Shown here in pieces: positions 1-7,130 of a stretch of DNA of 10,948 nucleotides. Source of the DNA: WS-7 sp036505295 (GTDB lineage Bacteria > Eisenbacteria > RBG-16-71-46 > SZUA-252); the NCBI GenBank assembly GCA_036505295.1, contig DASXTQ010000059.1:1-10948 (forward strand), read 5' to 3'. A program made the translations under genes and the position numbers. Position 1 is the first letter of the stretch, and the number at the start of each line of letters is the position of its first letter. The notes under the pieces are model-generated. The model saw nothing but the letters and a program-made list of their open reading frames with translations. It had not been told where the DNA came from and made no database searches.

Positions 1-836
<836 letters not shown>

Positions 837-846
837 CAGGCTTCCC

Positions 847-1350
847 TTACGTGTCCTCTCCCAGGAGGTCCCGGATCGTGTCCCAGCCGAATCCTCGCCG
901 GGCGAGCGCCTGCTGCATGCGGCGCCGATACAATCCCGGCGCGAGCCGGGCGTAACGCCGTCGAAGCTGCTCCACGCCGGCCGCGGCGCGACCCGCCTCG
1001 CTCGCGAGCGAGCGGCCCGAAAGGTCGGGGTCCTCCTCGAGCAGCGCGTCCATTTCCCGGATCAGCGTGTCCGCCACGCCCCGCCGCTTGAGCTTCATCT
1101 CGAGGAGGCGCTTTCCCTGCGGGGCCTTGAAGAGCTCCGTTCGCAAAAAAGACCGCACGAACGCGCGGTCGTCCAGAAGCGAGACGCGGCGGAGCCGCTC
1201 GAGAGCGCGCTCCACCGCATCCGAATGATACCCGCGCTCGCGAAGGCGGCCTTCGACCTCCCGCACGGTGCGGGGCCCGCGGGCTAGAATCCTTAGGGCA
1301 GCCTCCTTCGCGGCCTCCTCGGAACACGCCCGCTCGGGGCTCAGTGTCAT
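847..1350 (-). CDS. recX: Regulatory protein RecX (RecA modulator)
   Basis: RecX binds the RecA filament in the cytoplasm and modulates, usually limits, its activity. The product is about 167 residues, within the family's usual range. It shows the family's repeated three-helix layout: an N-terminal EAALRILARGPRTVREVE.RL segment, then ALERL....LLDDRAFVRSF, then GKRLLEMKLKRRGV, and a C-terminal LYRRRMQQALARRGFGWDTI segment. I chose the ATG at 1348-1350, 4 nt after the recA stop, so translation is probably coupled to recA. An in-frame ATG at 1384-1386 would add 12 residues and overlap the recA 3' end; neither start has a convincing ribosome binding site. Position directly after recA is the classic recX context. 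Confidence 0.93.
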   Translation of the reverse strand: MTLSPERACSEEAAKEAALRILARGPRTVREVEGRLRERGYHSDAVERALERLRRVSLLDDRAFVRSFLRTELFKAPQGKRLLEMKLKRRGVADTLIREMDALLEEDPDLSGRSLASEAGRAAAGVEQLRRRYARLAPGLYRRRMQQALARRGFGWDTIRDLLGEDT

Positions 1351-1354
1351 GGGT

Positions 1355-2443
1355 CTAGATGCGGACCCGGCGCTCTCCCTTGCCATCCGCTGCCGCCGCC
1401 AGCTCCGCCGGTGGCGCCGCGGCGCGCGTTAGCCCCAACGCCTCGCGGAGCTTCAGCTCCAGCTCGGCCACGGCGTCGGCGTGCTCCTTGAGCCAGAGAC
1501 GCGCGTTCTCGCGCCCCTGTCCGATGCGCTCCTCACCGAAGGAGAACCACGTGCCGCTCTTCTGCACGAGGTTTCGCTCGATCGCGAGATCCAGGAGCTC
1601 CCCTTCGCGGGAGATCCCCTCATTGTAGAGGATGTCGAACTCCGCTTCCTTGAAAGGCGCGGCGACCTTGTTCTTCACGACCTTCACCTTGACGTGACTG
1701 CCGATGACGTTGTCCCCGTCCTTGATCGCGCCGATTCGCCGGATATCCATGCGCACCGACGCGTAGAACTTGAGCGCGCGCCCGCCGGTCGTCGTCTCCG
1801 GGTTTCCGAACATCACGCCGATCTGCATGCGGATCTGGTTGATGAAGATGACGGTCGTCTTGGATTTGGAGATCGTGCCGGTGAGCTTGCGCAGGGCCTG
1901 CGACATGAGGCGCGCCTGAAGGCCCATGTGCGAGTCGCCCATCTCCCCTTCGATTTCGGCCTTCGGCACGAGCGCTGCCACGGAGTCGATCACGATCACG
2001 TCGATGGCGCCGCTGCGCACCAGGTGCTCGGCGATCTCGAGCGCTTCCTCTCCGGTGTCGGGCTGTGCCACGTGCAAGTTCTCGATGTCGACCCCGAGCT
2101 TCTTCGCGTACGCGGCGTCCAGGGCGTGCTCCGCATCAATGAAGACGGCGTTACCGCCCGCTTTTTGTGCCTGCGCAATGATGCTCAGCGTGAGCGTCGT
2201 CTTCCCCGAAGATTCCGGGCCGTAGATCTCGATCACGCGACCGCGCGGCACGCCACCGATTCCGAGCGCGGCATCCAGCGCGATCGAGCCGGTGGGAATG
2301 GAATCCACTTGGACCCGGGCCGATTCCTCCCCCAGTTTCATGATCGCGCCCTTTCCGAACTGACGCTCGATCTGCTGCACGGCGAGGTCGAGCGCTTTGG
2401 CGCGTTCCTTGGACATCTCCCTCACTCCCGGATTCATGACCAT
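1355..2443 (-). CDS. recA: Recombinase RecA
   Basis: Central DNA strand-exchange protein. It forms ATP-dependent filaments on single-stranded DNA, pairs homologous duplexes and triggers self-cleavage of LexA-type repressors. The 362-residue product has the Walker A motif GPESSGKTT (residues 75-83), a Walker B segment DVIVIDSVAAL (about 138-148), the L2 DNA-binding region FGNPETTTGG (about 212-221) and the KVKVVKNKVAAPFKEAEFD stretch typical of RecA. The C-terminal tail is basic (GERRVRI) rather than acidic as in E. coli. The chosen ATG at 2441-2443 has GGGGGAG 8 nt upstream. The ATG at 2414-2416 (MSKERAKAL) is an alternative with its own GGGAG 8 nt upstream and fits the usual RecA N terminus better. 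No intein or frameshift is seen. Confidence 0.98.
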   Translation of the reverse strand: MVMNPGVREMSKERAKALDLAVQQIERQFGKGAIMKLGEESARVQVDSIPTGSIALDAALGIGGVPRGRVIEIYGPESSGKTTLTLSIIAQAQKAGGNAVFIDAEHALDAAYAKKLGVDIENLHVAQPDTGEEALEIAEHLVRSGAIDVIVIDSVAALVPKAEIEGEMGDSHMGLQARLMSQALRKLTGTISKSKTTVIFINQIRMQIGVMFGNPETTTGGRALKFYASVRMDIRRIGAIKDGDNVIGSHVKVKVVKNKVAAPFKEAEFDILYNEGISREGELLDLAIERNLVQKSGTWFSFGEERIGQGRENARLWLKEHADAVAELELKLREALGLTRAAAPPAELAAAADGKGERRVRI

Positions 2444-2469
2444 CTCCGATTCTCCCCCTGCGATTTGTA

Positions 2470-2488
2470 GGCGTCGTTCCGGGACGCC
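2470..2488 (-). other. Short inverted repeat in the recA leader
   Basis: Perfect 6-bp inverted repeat, GGCGTC (2470-2475) and GACGCC (2483-2488), with a 7-nt loop. It sits about 10 nt upstream of the recA ribosome binding site. In the recA mRNA it would form a small GC-rich hairpin in the 5' untranslated region. No T-tract follows, so it is not a standard terminator. A role is not evident, and such short repeats occur by chance in GC-rich DNA. Confidence 0.3.
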
Positions 2489-2503
2489 GGTACGGGTCGG
2501 GGT

Positions 2504-2566
2504 GAAACTTTGGGTTCGATTCTGCGCTCGGATGGGCGCCGAGACGGGAGCTTAGGGATATCTAAG
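2504..2566. promoter_or_regulatory. Candidate operator region upstream of recA
   Basis: Two symmetric elements lie between thpR and recA. One is a 16-bp imperfect palindrome CTTAGGGATATCTAAG (2551-2566), with 5-bp perfect arms, that spans the thpR stop codon. The other, read on the minus strand, is CGAACCCAAAGTTTC (2518 to 2504), which resembles the CGAAC-N4-GTTCG SOS box of Gram-positive bacteria but has a 5-nt spacer and an imperfect right half. recA is commonly LexA-controlled, so an operator here is expected, but neither element is a clean match to a known box. I could not find a convincing -35/-10 pair. Confidence 0.25.
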
Positions 2567-3128
2567 ACCCCGGTTTCCGAAGACGAATCTCCACGAGCGG
2601 AGTATACCGGGCTCCGGTCGGATGTAGGTCACTTTTCATCACCACGATATGGTCGAGAAACGCCGCCTCCGGTGCGGGAGGCGGGGCGTAATCTCGGAAG
2701 GCCTCGACACCCTGGGCGCGCTCGCGAACTCGTGCCAGCGTGACGTGGGGGCGAAACGGCTTGTCGGGCGGGCCGAAGCCGTCGCGCTGAAGGCTCTGGT
2801 TCACGGAGCGCGCGAGCGCGATCGCCTCGGGAGCGCCCTCCCCGAAGCCGGCCCAAAGGACCCGCGGGCGATCCGGCGAGGGAAACGCGCCCAATCCGCC
2901 GAGCTTCGCCGCGAAGGCAGCATGCGGTTCGGCCCCCCGCCGGACGGAATCCCCGGCTCGGCGAACGCCCGAGTCCCCCAGGTCGCCCAGGAACCGGATC
3001 GTCAGGTGCACGTTGTCCGGCTTCACCCACGAAAGTCCCGACATGCGCCCCGCGAGATCGCGCTCGATTTGGGCCAGGTAATCCGCCCACGGCCGCGGGA
3101 TCATGAGCGCGACGAAGGTTCGGACCAT
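2562..3128 (-). CDS. thpR: RNA 2',3'-cyclic phosphodiesterase (2H family)
   Basis: Member of the 2H phosphoesterase family (formerly 2'-5' RNA ligase, LigT). The family opens 2',3'-cyclic phosphate ends of RNA to 2'-phosphates and can ligate tRNA halves in vitro. The 188-residue product carries both signature HxTx motifs, HLTI at residues 41-44 and HVTL at 128-131, and the usual family length. The start is the ATG at 3126-3128 (MVRTFVALMIP, matching the conserved N terminus). This overlaps the end of cinA by 28 nt. A second ATG at 3102-3104 would make a 4-nt ATGA overlap but would remove the conserved first strand. The cinA-thpR-recA order is known from Deinococcus, which supports a shared transcript. 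Confidence 0.93.
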   Translation of the reverse strand: MVRTFVALMIPRPWADYLAQIERDLAGRMSGLSWVKPDNVHLTIRFLGDLGDSGVRRAGDSVRRGAEPHAAFAAKLGGLGAFPSPDRPRVLWAGFGEGAPEAIALARSVNQSLQRDGFGPPDKPFRPHVTLARVRERAQGVEAFRDYAPPPAPEAAFLDHIVVMKSDLHPTGARYTPLVEIRLRKPGS

Positions 3129-4369
3129 GGGACCCCCGCCTTGAGGCTCCTCCGGACGAGATCCAGCGCGAAGAACGAGGCCCGCGCGATGATGTCCGCG
3201 CGTGATCCTCCGAATAAGTAGCGCTCGCTCACATCGCCGTCCTGTGCGGAGTATCCGATGTGGGAAAGCCCGACCGGCTTCTCCGCGGTGCCCCCCTCCG
3301 GCCCCGCGATCCCCGTCGTGGAGACGGCGCACGAGGTACCCAGGCGCTCCCGGGCGCCCCGCGCCATTTCCTGGGCCACCTCGGCGCTCACCGAGCCGGA
3401 GCGCCGCAGCGTCTCCGGGGAAACGCCGAGGAGGGTCTCCTTGGACTCGTTCGAGTACGCGACCACGCCTCCCCGGTAGTAGCGGGAGCTGCCGGCGGTC
3501 GAGACCACCGCCGCCCCGACACTCCCTCCCGTAAAGGACTCCGCGGTGGCGATCGTGAGACCGCGCTCCACAAGCGCTTCGCCGACCACATCGGAAAGGG
3601 TCCGGCTCCCGAGCGCGTATGCAACGGTGCCCGCGCGCTCGATGAGCCTCCGCTCCCCGCGGTCCAGGACCCCCTGAAGCCACATCGCGTCCACCGAAGA
3701 CGCGCTCAGATGAATATCCACTCCGGAGGCGCGGGCGATGGTGCCCAGCTTGAGCTCCGGTTCCTCCCGCTCGAATCCCTGGAGCCTCTCGGCCAGGGCC
3801 GATTCCGAGAGCCCGATCGTGCGGACAACTCGGATCACGGAGGCGAGCCCCGGATTCCTGTTCTTCAAGAAGGGGATCACGTAGTCGCGGAGCATCTCCT
3901 GCGCCTCGGACGGGACGCCCGGGAGCGCGAAGCACTCGGTTTTCAGATGGGTGAAGTGGAGACCGGGGGCCGTGCCCCGGGCGTTGGGGATCACGTTCGC
4001 CCCGCGGGGGATCAGCGCCTGAACCTCGTTGATCGGAGGCATGTCGAGCCCGCGTTCCTTGAAGCGCGTGTGGATCCCGTCCAGGACGGCCCGGTCCAGG
4101 ATCAGCCGCCTGCGGAAGACGGTCGCGATCACCTTGCGCGTGATGTCGTCCGAGGTCGGACCTAAGCCGCCGGTCGTGATGACCACCTCAGCGCGGTGGA
4201 CCGCGGTTCGGAATGCCTCCGCGAGGAACTCGGCTTCGTCCCCCACCGTCGTGTGGTAGGAGGGCCTCAAGCCCGCCTCCGCGAGCATTCCGGAGATCAG
4301 GTCGATGTTCGTGTTCCGGACCAGACCGTGGAGGAGCTCGCTTCCGATCGTGATGATTTCGGTGGTCAT
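3101..4369 (-). CDS. cinA: CinA family protein (MoCF-like domain plus NMN deamidase domain)
   Basis: Two-domain CinA protein of 422 residues, the usual length. The N-terminal half is a molybdopterin-binding-like (MoCF/COG1058) domain with GSELLHG near residue 9 and TTGGLGPTSDD at 65-75; in characterised homologues this domain has ADP-ribose pyrophosphatase-type activity. The C-terminal domain (about 258-410) is the PncC nicotinamide-nucleotide amidohydrolase domain. It has TAESFTGG at 275-282 (the position before TGG is often Cys or Leu, here Phe), YYRGGVVAYSNESK about 297-310, and STTGIAGPEGGT near 350. PncC recycles NMN to NaMN for NAD synthesis. The ATG start has GGAG 7 nt upstream. Its place upstream of recA matches the competence-linked cinA-recA operons of streptococci; a competence role here is inference. 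Confidence 0.95.
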   Translation of the reverse strand: MTTEIITIGSELLHGLVRNTNIDLISGMLAEAGLRPSYHTTVGDEAEFLAEAFRTAVHRAEVVITTGGLGPTSDDITRKVIATVFRRRLILDRAVLDGIHTRFKERGLDMPPINEVQALIPRGANVIPNARGTAPGLHFTHLKTECFALPGVPSEAQEMLRDYVIPFLKNRNPGLASVIRVVRTIGLSESALAERLQGFEREEPELKLGTIARASGVDIHLSASSVDAMWLQGVLDRGERRLIERAGTVAYALGSRTLSDVVGEALVERGLTIATAESFTGGSVGAAVVSTAGSSRYYRGGVVAYSNESKETLLGVSPETLRRSGSVSAEVAQEMARGARERLGTSCAVSTTGIAGPEGGTAEKPVGLSHIGYSAQDGDVSERYLFGGSRADIIARASFFALDLVRRSLKAGVPWSEPSSRS

Positions 4370-4394
4370 CCTGGTTCTCCGAAGGGATGCCCGG

Positions 4395-4871
4395 CTAGGT
4401 CGCCGGCCAAGCCCGCGAGAGGATCTGGAGCGCGAGGTTGGCGTAGACCCCCGCCAAGATATCGTCGATCACGACGCCGAATGTGCCCGGAAGCCGCTGG
4501 GCCTGCCCCACCGGGAAGGGCTTCCAGATATCGAAGACGCGGAAGAGCGCGAACCCGAGCCCGAGCGTGATCGCGTGCGAAGGATGCGCGTGCCCGATTG
4601 CCGGCACGCCACAGACCGCGACGAACATCCCAGCGACTTCGTCCATCACGATCGGATGGGCGTCGTGGCCGAGGGATTTTTCCGCGGGGCCGCACACGAG
4701 CAGCGCCAGACCGATGGCGCCCAGAGTGAGTGCGACGAACGCGGGGAAAGCGAGCCGGGGCAAAATCGCCAGAAGGAGAACCGTCGTGGCCGCCGATGCC
4801 CACGTGGCGGGAGCGAGGGGGAGGTAGCCCAGCCCGAGCCCGGTCGCCAAAAGGACGGCGAGGCCCCGCAC
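4395..4871 (-). CDS. pgpA: Phosphatidylglycerophosphatase A
   Basis: Membrane enzyme that removes phosphate from phosphatidylglycerophosphate to give phosphatidylglycerol. The 158-residue product shows the PgpA family marks: an N-terminal G.GYLPLAPATWAS segment (about 14-26), hydrophobic helices at about 27-60, the acidic DAHPIVMDEVAGM motif (about 70-82), ALFRVFDIWKPFPV (about 109-122) and the C-terminal GVVIDDILAGVYANL (about 132-146), which likely holds metal-binding acidic residues. The start is a GTG at 4869-4871, only 7 nt after the stop of the GTPase gene, so translation is probably coupled. The stop lies 25 nt before the cinA start. The identity is secure; why it sits with the GTPase pair is unknown. 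Confidence 0.93.
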   Translation of the reverse strand: MRGLAVLLATGLGLGYLPLAPATWASAATTVLLLAILPRLAFPAFVALTLGAIGLALLVCGPAEKSLGHDAHPIVMDEVAGMFVAVCGVPAIGHAHPSHAITLGLGFALFRVFDIWKPFPVGQAQRLPGTFGVVIDDILAGVYANLALQILSRAWPAT

Positions 4872-4878
4872 GATCGCG

Positions 4879-5457
4879 CTACCCGAGCGTCTTCAGGACG
4901 AGCTTGCAGGCCACCTTGAGCGTGTCGAAGACCCCGGTTCCCCTCAGCGCGACCGCTTCGAAGTAGGGTGCCTTCCTCGGGTTCAGCTCCCGCTCCAAAT
5001 CGTCCACGGGGACCACTCGAGGCAGGTCCCGCTTGTTGTACTGCATGACGAACGGAATCTTCTCGAGGTTCAAGTCGTGCTCGGTCAGGTTGTCGAGCAT
5101 GTTCATGTAGCTCTCGACATTCGCCTCAAATCGGTCGATTTGCGAGTCGGCCACGAACACAATCCCGTCCACGCCTTTCAGGATCAGCTTGCGGCTCGCG
5201 TTGTAGTAGACCTGCCCGGGAACCGTGTAGAGATGGAACCGGGTCCTGAAACCGCGGATCTGTCCCAGCTCCAGCGGCAGGAAGTCGAAGAAAAGCGTGC
5301 GATCCATCTCGGTCGCAAGCGAAATCATCTTGCCTCGGGTCTCCTGAGGAACGCGGGAGTAGATGTGTTGAAGATTGGTAGTCTTGCCGCAGAGGCCGGG
5401 GCCGTAATAGACGATCTTGCAGTTGATTTCGCGAGACGAGTAGTTGATCAGCGACAC
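4879..5457 (-). CDS. mglA: MglA-type small Ras-like GTPase
   Basis: Cytoplasmic Ras-like switch protein of the bacterial MglA family, which controls polarity and motility in Myxococcus and is activated and deactivated with Roadblock partners. The 192 residues show the P-loop GPGLCGKTT (19-27), the MglA-type PM3 motif TVPGQ at 78-82 (Thr replaces the usual Asp of Ras), and the nucleotide-base motif NKRD at 141-144. Arg53 and Gln82, the two residues of the MglA catalytic mechanism, are at the same numbers as in M. xanthus MglA. The start is a GTG at 5455-5457 with AGGAGAG about 10 nt upstream. It follows the Roadblock gene by 15 nt, the expected GTPase and GAP pair. The actual cellular process it controls cannot be told from this window. 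Confidence 0.93.
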   Translation of the reverse strand: MSLINYSSREINCKIVYYGPGLCGKTTNLQHIYSRVPQETRGKMISLATEMDRTLFFDFLPLELGQIRGFRTRFHLYTVPGQVYYNASRKLILKGVDGIVFVADSQIDRFEANVESYMNMLDNLTEHDLNLEKIPFVMQYNKRDLPRVVPVDDLERELNPRKAPYFEAVALRGTGVFDTLKVACKLVLKTLG

Positions 5458-5472
5458 GTAGCTTGGGCTCTC

Positions 5473-5976
5473 CTATTCTTTGAATAGGCTGTCGATCTCG
5501 CTCTCCGCCTCGGCCGTGAACTCGGCTCCGAGCGTCGCCGAGCTGATGTCTTCATTCTTGTATTGAAGCTTGTCGAAAAGCTTGTTCAGAACGGACAGAA
5601 GCTCCTCCCCACCCCGGCGCGCCTTGAGCCGCACGAGGCCGAGCGAGGTCTTGCGGTCGAAAAGCACGACCAGGATGACGCGGTTTGCGATTTGGGAGAG
5701 GTACATGCTCTCATTCGCGCCCTGGTGGACGAGCGTGGCGAAATCCGATTCGCCGACCATCTCGGCCAGCACCTGGTTGGCTGAAAAATCCGCGGCGGCA
5801 AGGGAGGAAAACGAGGTGACGTCGAATCCGGGGGGCTCACCGATCGAGCTGACCAGCTGACCGGTCTTGTCGATCAGCATCACGCTTTTCGCACTCGAGG
5901 TCTGAATCAGATTCTGGAGGATCGTATTGATCGCCCAGAAGTCCTCCTCGAAGAGCGCCCAATTCCCCTTGACCAT
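5473..5976 (-). CDS. Roadblock/LC7 domain protein (MglB-like partner of the GTPase)
   Basis: Predicted 167-residue cytoplasmic protein with a Roadblock/LC7 fold over roughly residues 15-125: an N-terminal helix (AINTILQNLIQTSSAKSVML), a strand pair IDKTGQLVSSIG at about 35-46, the SSLAAADFSANQVLAEMVGE helix, and the strands RVILVVLFDRKTSLGLVRL. The last 40 residues form an acidic extension ending in EIDSLFKE. The length is close to Myxococcus MglB (about 159). In that system MglB is the GTPase-activating protein for MglA, and the gene next door encodes MglA, so the same job is likely here. The ATG at 5974-5976 has AAGGAG with a 9-nt spacer. A structured leader lies upstream (separate entry). 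I leave the symbol empty because Roadblock paralogues are common. Confidence 0.88.
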   Translation of the reverse strand: MVKGNWALFEEDFWAINTILQNLIQTSSAKSVMLIDKTGQLVSSIGEPPGFDVTSFSSLAAADFSANQVLAEMVGESDFATLVHQGANESMYLSQIANRVILVVLFDRKTSLGLVRLKARRGGEELLSVLNKLFDKLQYKNEDISSATLGAEFTAEAESEIDSLFKE

Positions 5977-5985
5977 GGTCCCCTA

Positions 5986-6054
5986 CTCCTTGGACACACC
6001 TGGGTCTTGCGGCATGGTGACGCCGACCTTCTGCTCGCAGAAGGAGGGGTGTCC
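5986..6054 (-). promoter_or_regulatory. Structured leader of the Roadblock-GTPase operon with competing pairings
   Basis: In the mRNA sense, CCTTCTG (6044-6038) and CAGAAGG (6033-6027) form a perfect 7-bp hairpin with a CGAG tetraloop. GGACAC (6054-6049) can pair with GTGTCC (5997-5992), closing a helix around that hairpin; this helix abuts the Shine-Dalgarno AAGGAG (5991-5986). The hairpin's 5' arm also contains CTCCTT (about 6046-6041), a perfect complement of that Shine-Dalgarno. Pairing those two would open the hairpin and hide the ribosome binding site. This is what an on/off leader would look like, but it is read by eye and no known riboswitch family is recognised. Confidence 0.35.
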
Positions 6055-6154
6055 TGCCCTGGCCTCTCCGCTTTGGCCGGCGCCGAGACCGATCCCCGCC
6101 ACCCCACACCTGTCATGCAACGCAATTAGGACGCTCTGCCAGGAATTGGGCGGA

Positions 6155-6182
6155 ACGCTAACACTTCTCATGGGGGGGTCAA
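6155..6182 (-). promoter_or_regulatory. Candidate sigma-70-type promoter for the Roadblock-mglA operon
   Basis: On the minus strand TTGACC (6182-6177) is followed after 16 nt by TAGCGT (6160-6155), a good -35 and a weak -10 match. It lies in the 231-bp gap between recR and the Roadblock gene, the only sizeable protein-gene gap in the left two thirds of the window, so a promoter is expected here. A run of seven C (6178-6172) directly overlaps the -35 end and spacer. Transcription would leave a leader of about 170 nt. Confidence 0.3.
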
Positions 6183-6207
6183 GCAGAAAGTATTCGAAAT
6201 GACGGGG

Positions 6208-6810
6208 TTATATCTCCTTCCGCCCGCTCAGGGCGCGGGCGAGGGTCACCTGATCGGAGAACTCGAGATCGGAGCCCATGGGCACGCCCCGGGCGATGCG
6301 CGTCACGCGCAGGCCCGGCACGTTCTGGAGAAGGCGCGCGATATAGAGCGCGGTGGCCTCTCCTTGGGCGGTCGGATTGGTCGCGACGATCACTTCGACG
6401 ACGCCCCCCGACTTCACCCGATCGATCAGCTCGCTCAGCTTGAGCTGTTCGGGGCCGATCCCGTCGATGGGGGAAAGGGCCCCCTTGAGCACATGGTAGG
6501 AGCCGCGAAACTCGCCCGTCCGCTCGATCGCGAGCACGTCCATCGGCTGCTCGACGACGCAAATGACCGTAGTATCGCGGCGAGTATCGGCGCAGATGGC
6601 GCACGGCTGGGTCTCGGTGACGTTCCCGCAGATGCGGCAGTCCTCGACCCTCGCTTTCAGATCGACGATCGACTGGGCGAGACGCTTGGCGTCCCCCTCC
6701 GGCGAACGGAGCAGATGGAAGGCAATTCGCTGGGCGGATTTCCGGCCCAGGCCCGGCAGGCGGGTCAGCTCCGTGATCACCGCCTCCAGCAGCGCGCTCG
6801 AATACTGCAT
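6208..6810 (-). CDS. recR: Recombination mediator RecR
   Basis: RecR acts with RecO (and RecF) to load RecA on SSB-coated single-stranded DNA during gap repair. The 200-residue product is full length. It has the helix-hairpin-helix LTRLPGLGRKSAQRIAFHLL (15-34), a C4 zinc finger with Cys at 58, 61, 70 and 73, and a Toprim domain starting at TVICVVEQPMDVLAIE (81-96) with GSYHVLKGALSPIDGIGPEQL and the ATNPTAQGEATALYIARLL segment. The ATG lies 5 nt downstream of the ybaB stop and has only a weak AGG upstream, so coupling to ybaB is likely. It ends the dnaX-ybaB-recR operon seen in many bacteria. No clear intrinsic terminator follows. Confidence 0.97.
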   Translation of the reverse strand: MQYSSALLEAVITELTRLPGLGRKSAQRIAFHLLRSPEGDAKRLAQSIVDLKARVEDCRICGNVTETQPCAICADTRRDTTVICVVEQPMDVLAIERTGEFRGSYHVLKGALSPIDGIGPEQLKLSELIDRVKSGGVVEVIVATNPTAQGEATALYIARLLQNVPGLRVTRIARGVPMGSDLEFSDQVTLARALSGRKEI

Positions 6811-6815
6811 CAGGC

Positions 6816-7130
6816 CTAGAAAAGCCCCGGCGGAAGTCCAAGCCCACCGCTGACCTTTTTCATTTCCTCCTCGACCATCCGCGTGATCTTGGAGCGGGCG
6901 TCGTTGAGTGCGGCAAGCACCAGGTCCTCAAGGAGGTCCGCCTCTTCCGGGTTGACGACCTCAGGGTCGATCGAGATCGCGATCACGTCCTGCGCGCCGT
7001 TCATGGTGACCTTCACCTTGCCCTGCCCGGAAGACCCAATCATCTCGCGCGTCTTGAGCTCGGCTTGAAGCTCCGTCATCTTGGTCTGAAGGGCTTGCGC
7101 CTTCTGCAACATGCCCTGGATGTCCTTCAT
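6816..7130 (-). CDS. ybaB: YbaB/EbfC family nucleoid-associated protein
   Basis: Small (104 residues) dimeric DNA-binding protein of the YbaB/EbfC family, a nucleoid-associated protein of incompletely known role. An N-terminal coiled-coil helix (MLQKAQALQTKMTELQAEL) is followed by the strands GKVKVTMNGAQDVIAISIDP and the C-terminal helix DLLEDLVLAALNDARSKITR, then the typical Gly-Pro-rich tail GGLGLPPGLF. The ATG at 7128-7130 overlaps the dnaX stop in an ATGA, with AAGGGA 4-5 nt upstream, so translation is coupled. The reading frame stays open further upstream, but only as a shadow inside dnaX. Position between dnaX and recR is diagnostic. Confidence 0.96.
   Translation of the reverse strand: MKDIQGMLQKAQALQTKMTELQAELKTREMIGSSGQGKVKVTMNGAQDVIAISIDPEVVNPEEADLLEDLVLAALNDARSKITRMVEEEMKKVSGGLGLPPGLF

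Noticed and set aside
1481..2470. Long plus-strand open frame (329 codons) antisense to recA
   Set aside because: It is the mirror of the recA reading frame in GC-rich DNA, has low-complexity His/Asp/Arg content and no family features.
3260..4165. Plus-strand open frame of 301 codons antisense to cinA
   Set aside because: Shadow frame; cinA on the other strand is fully conserved across the whole stretch.
6110..6150. Sigma-54 type promoter (TGGCA...TTGC) upstream of the Roadblock gene
   Set aside because: The two elements are 5 nt too far apart for a -24/-12 promoter.
5983..6171. Small 62-codon open frame ending at the Roadblock Shine-Dalgarno
   Set aside because: No ribosome binding site before its ATG (which follows a run of C), unlike-protein composition, and the candidate promoter's -10 lies downstream of the start.
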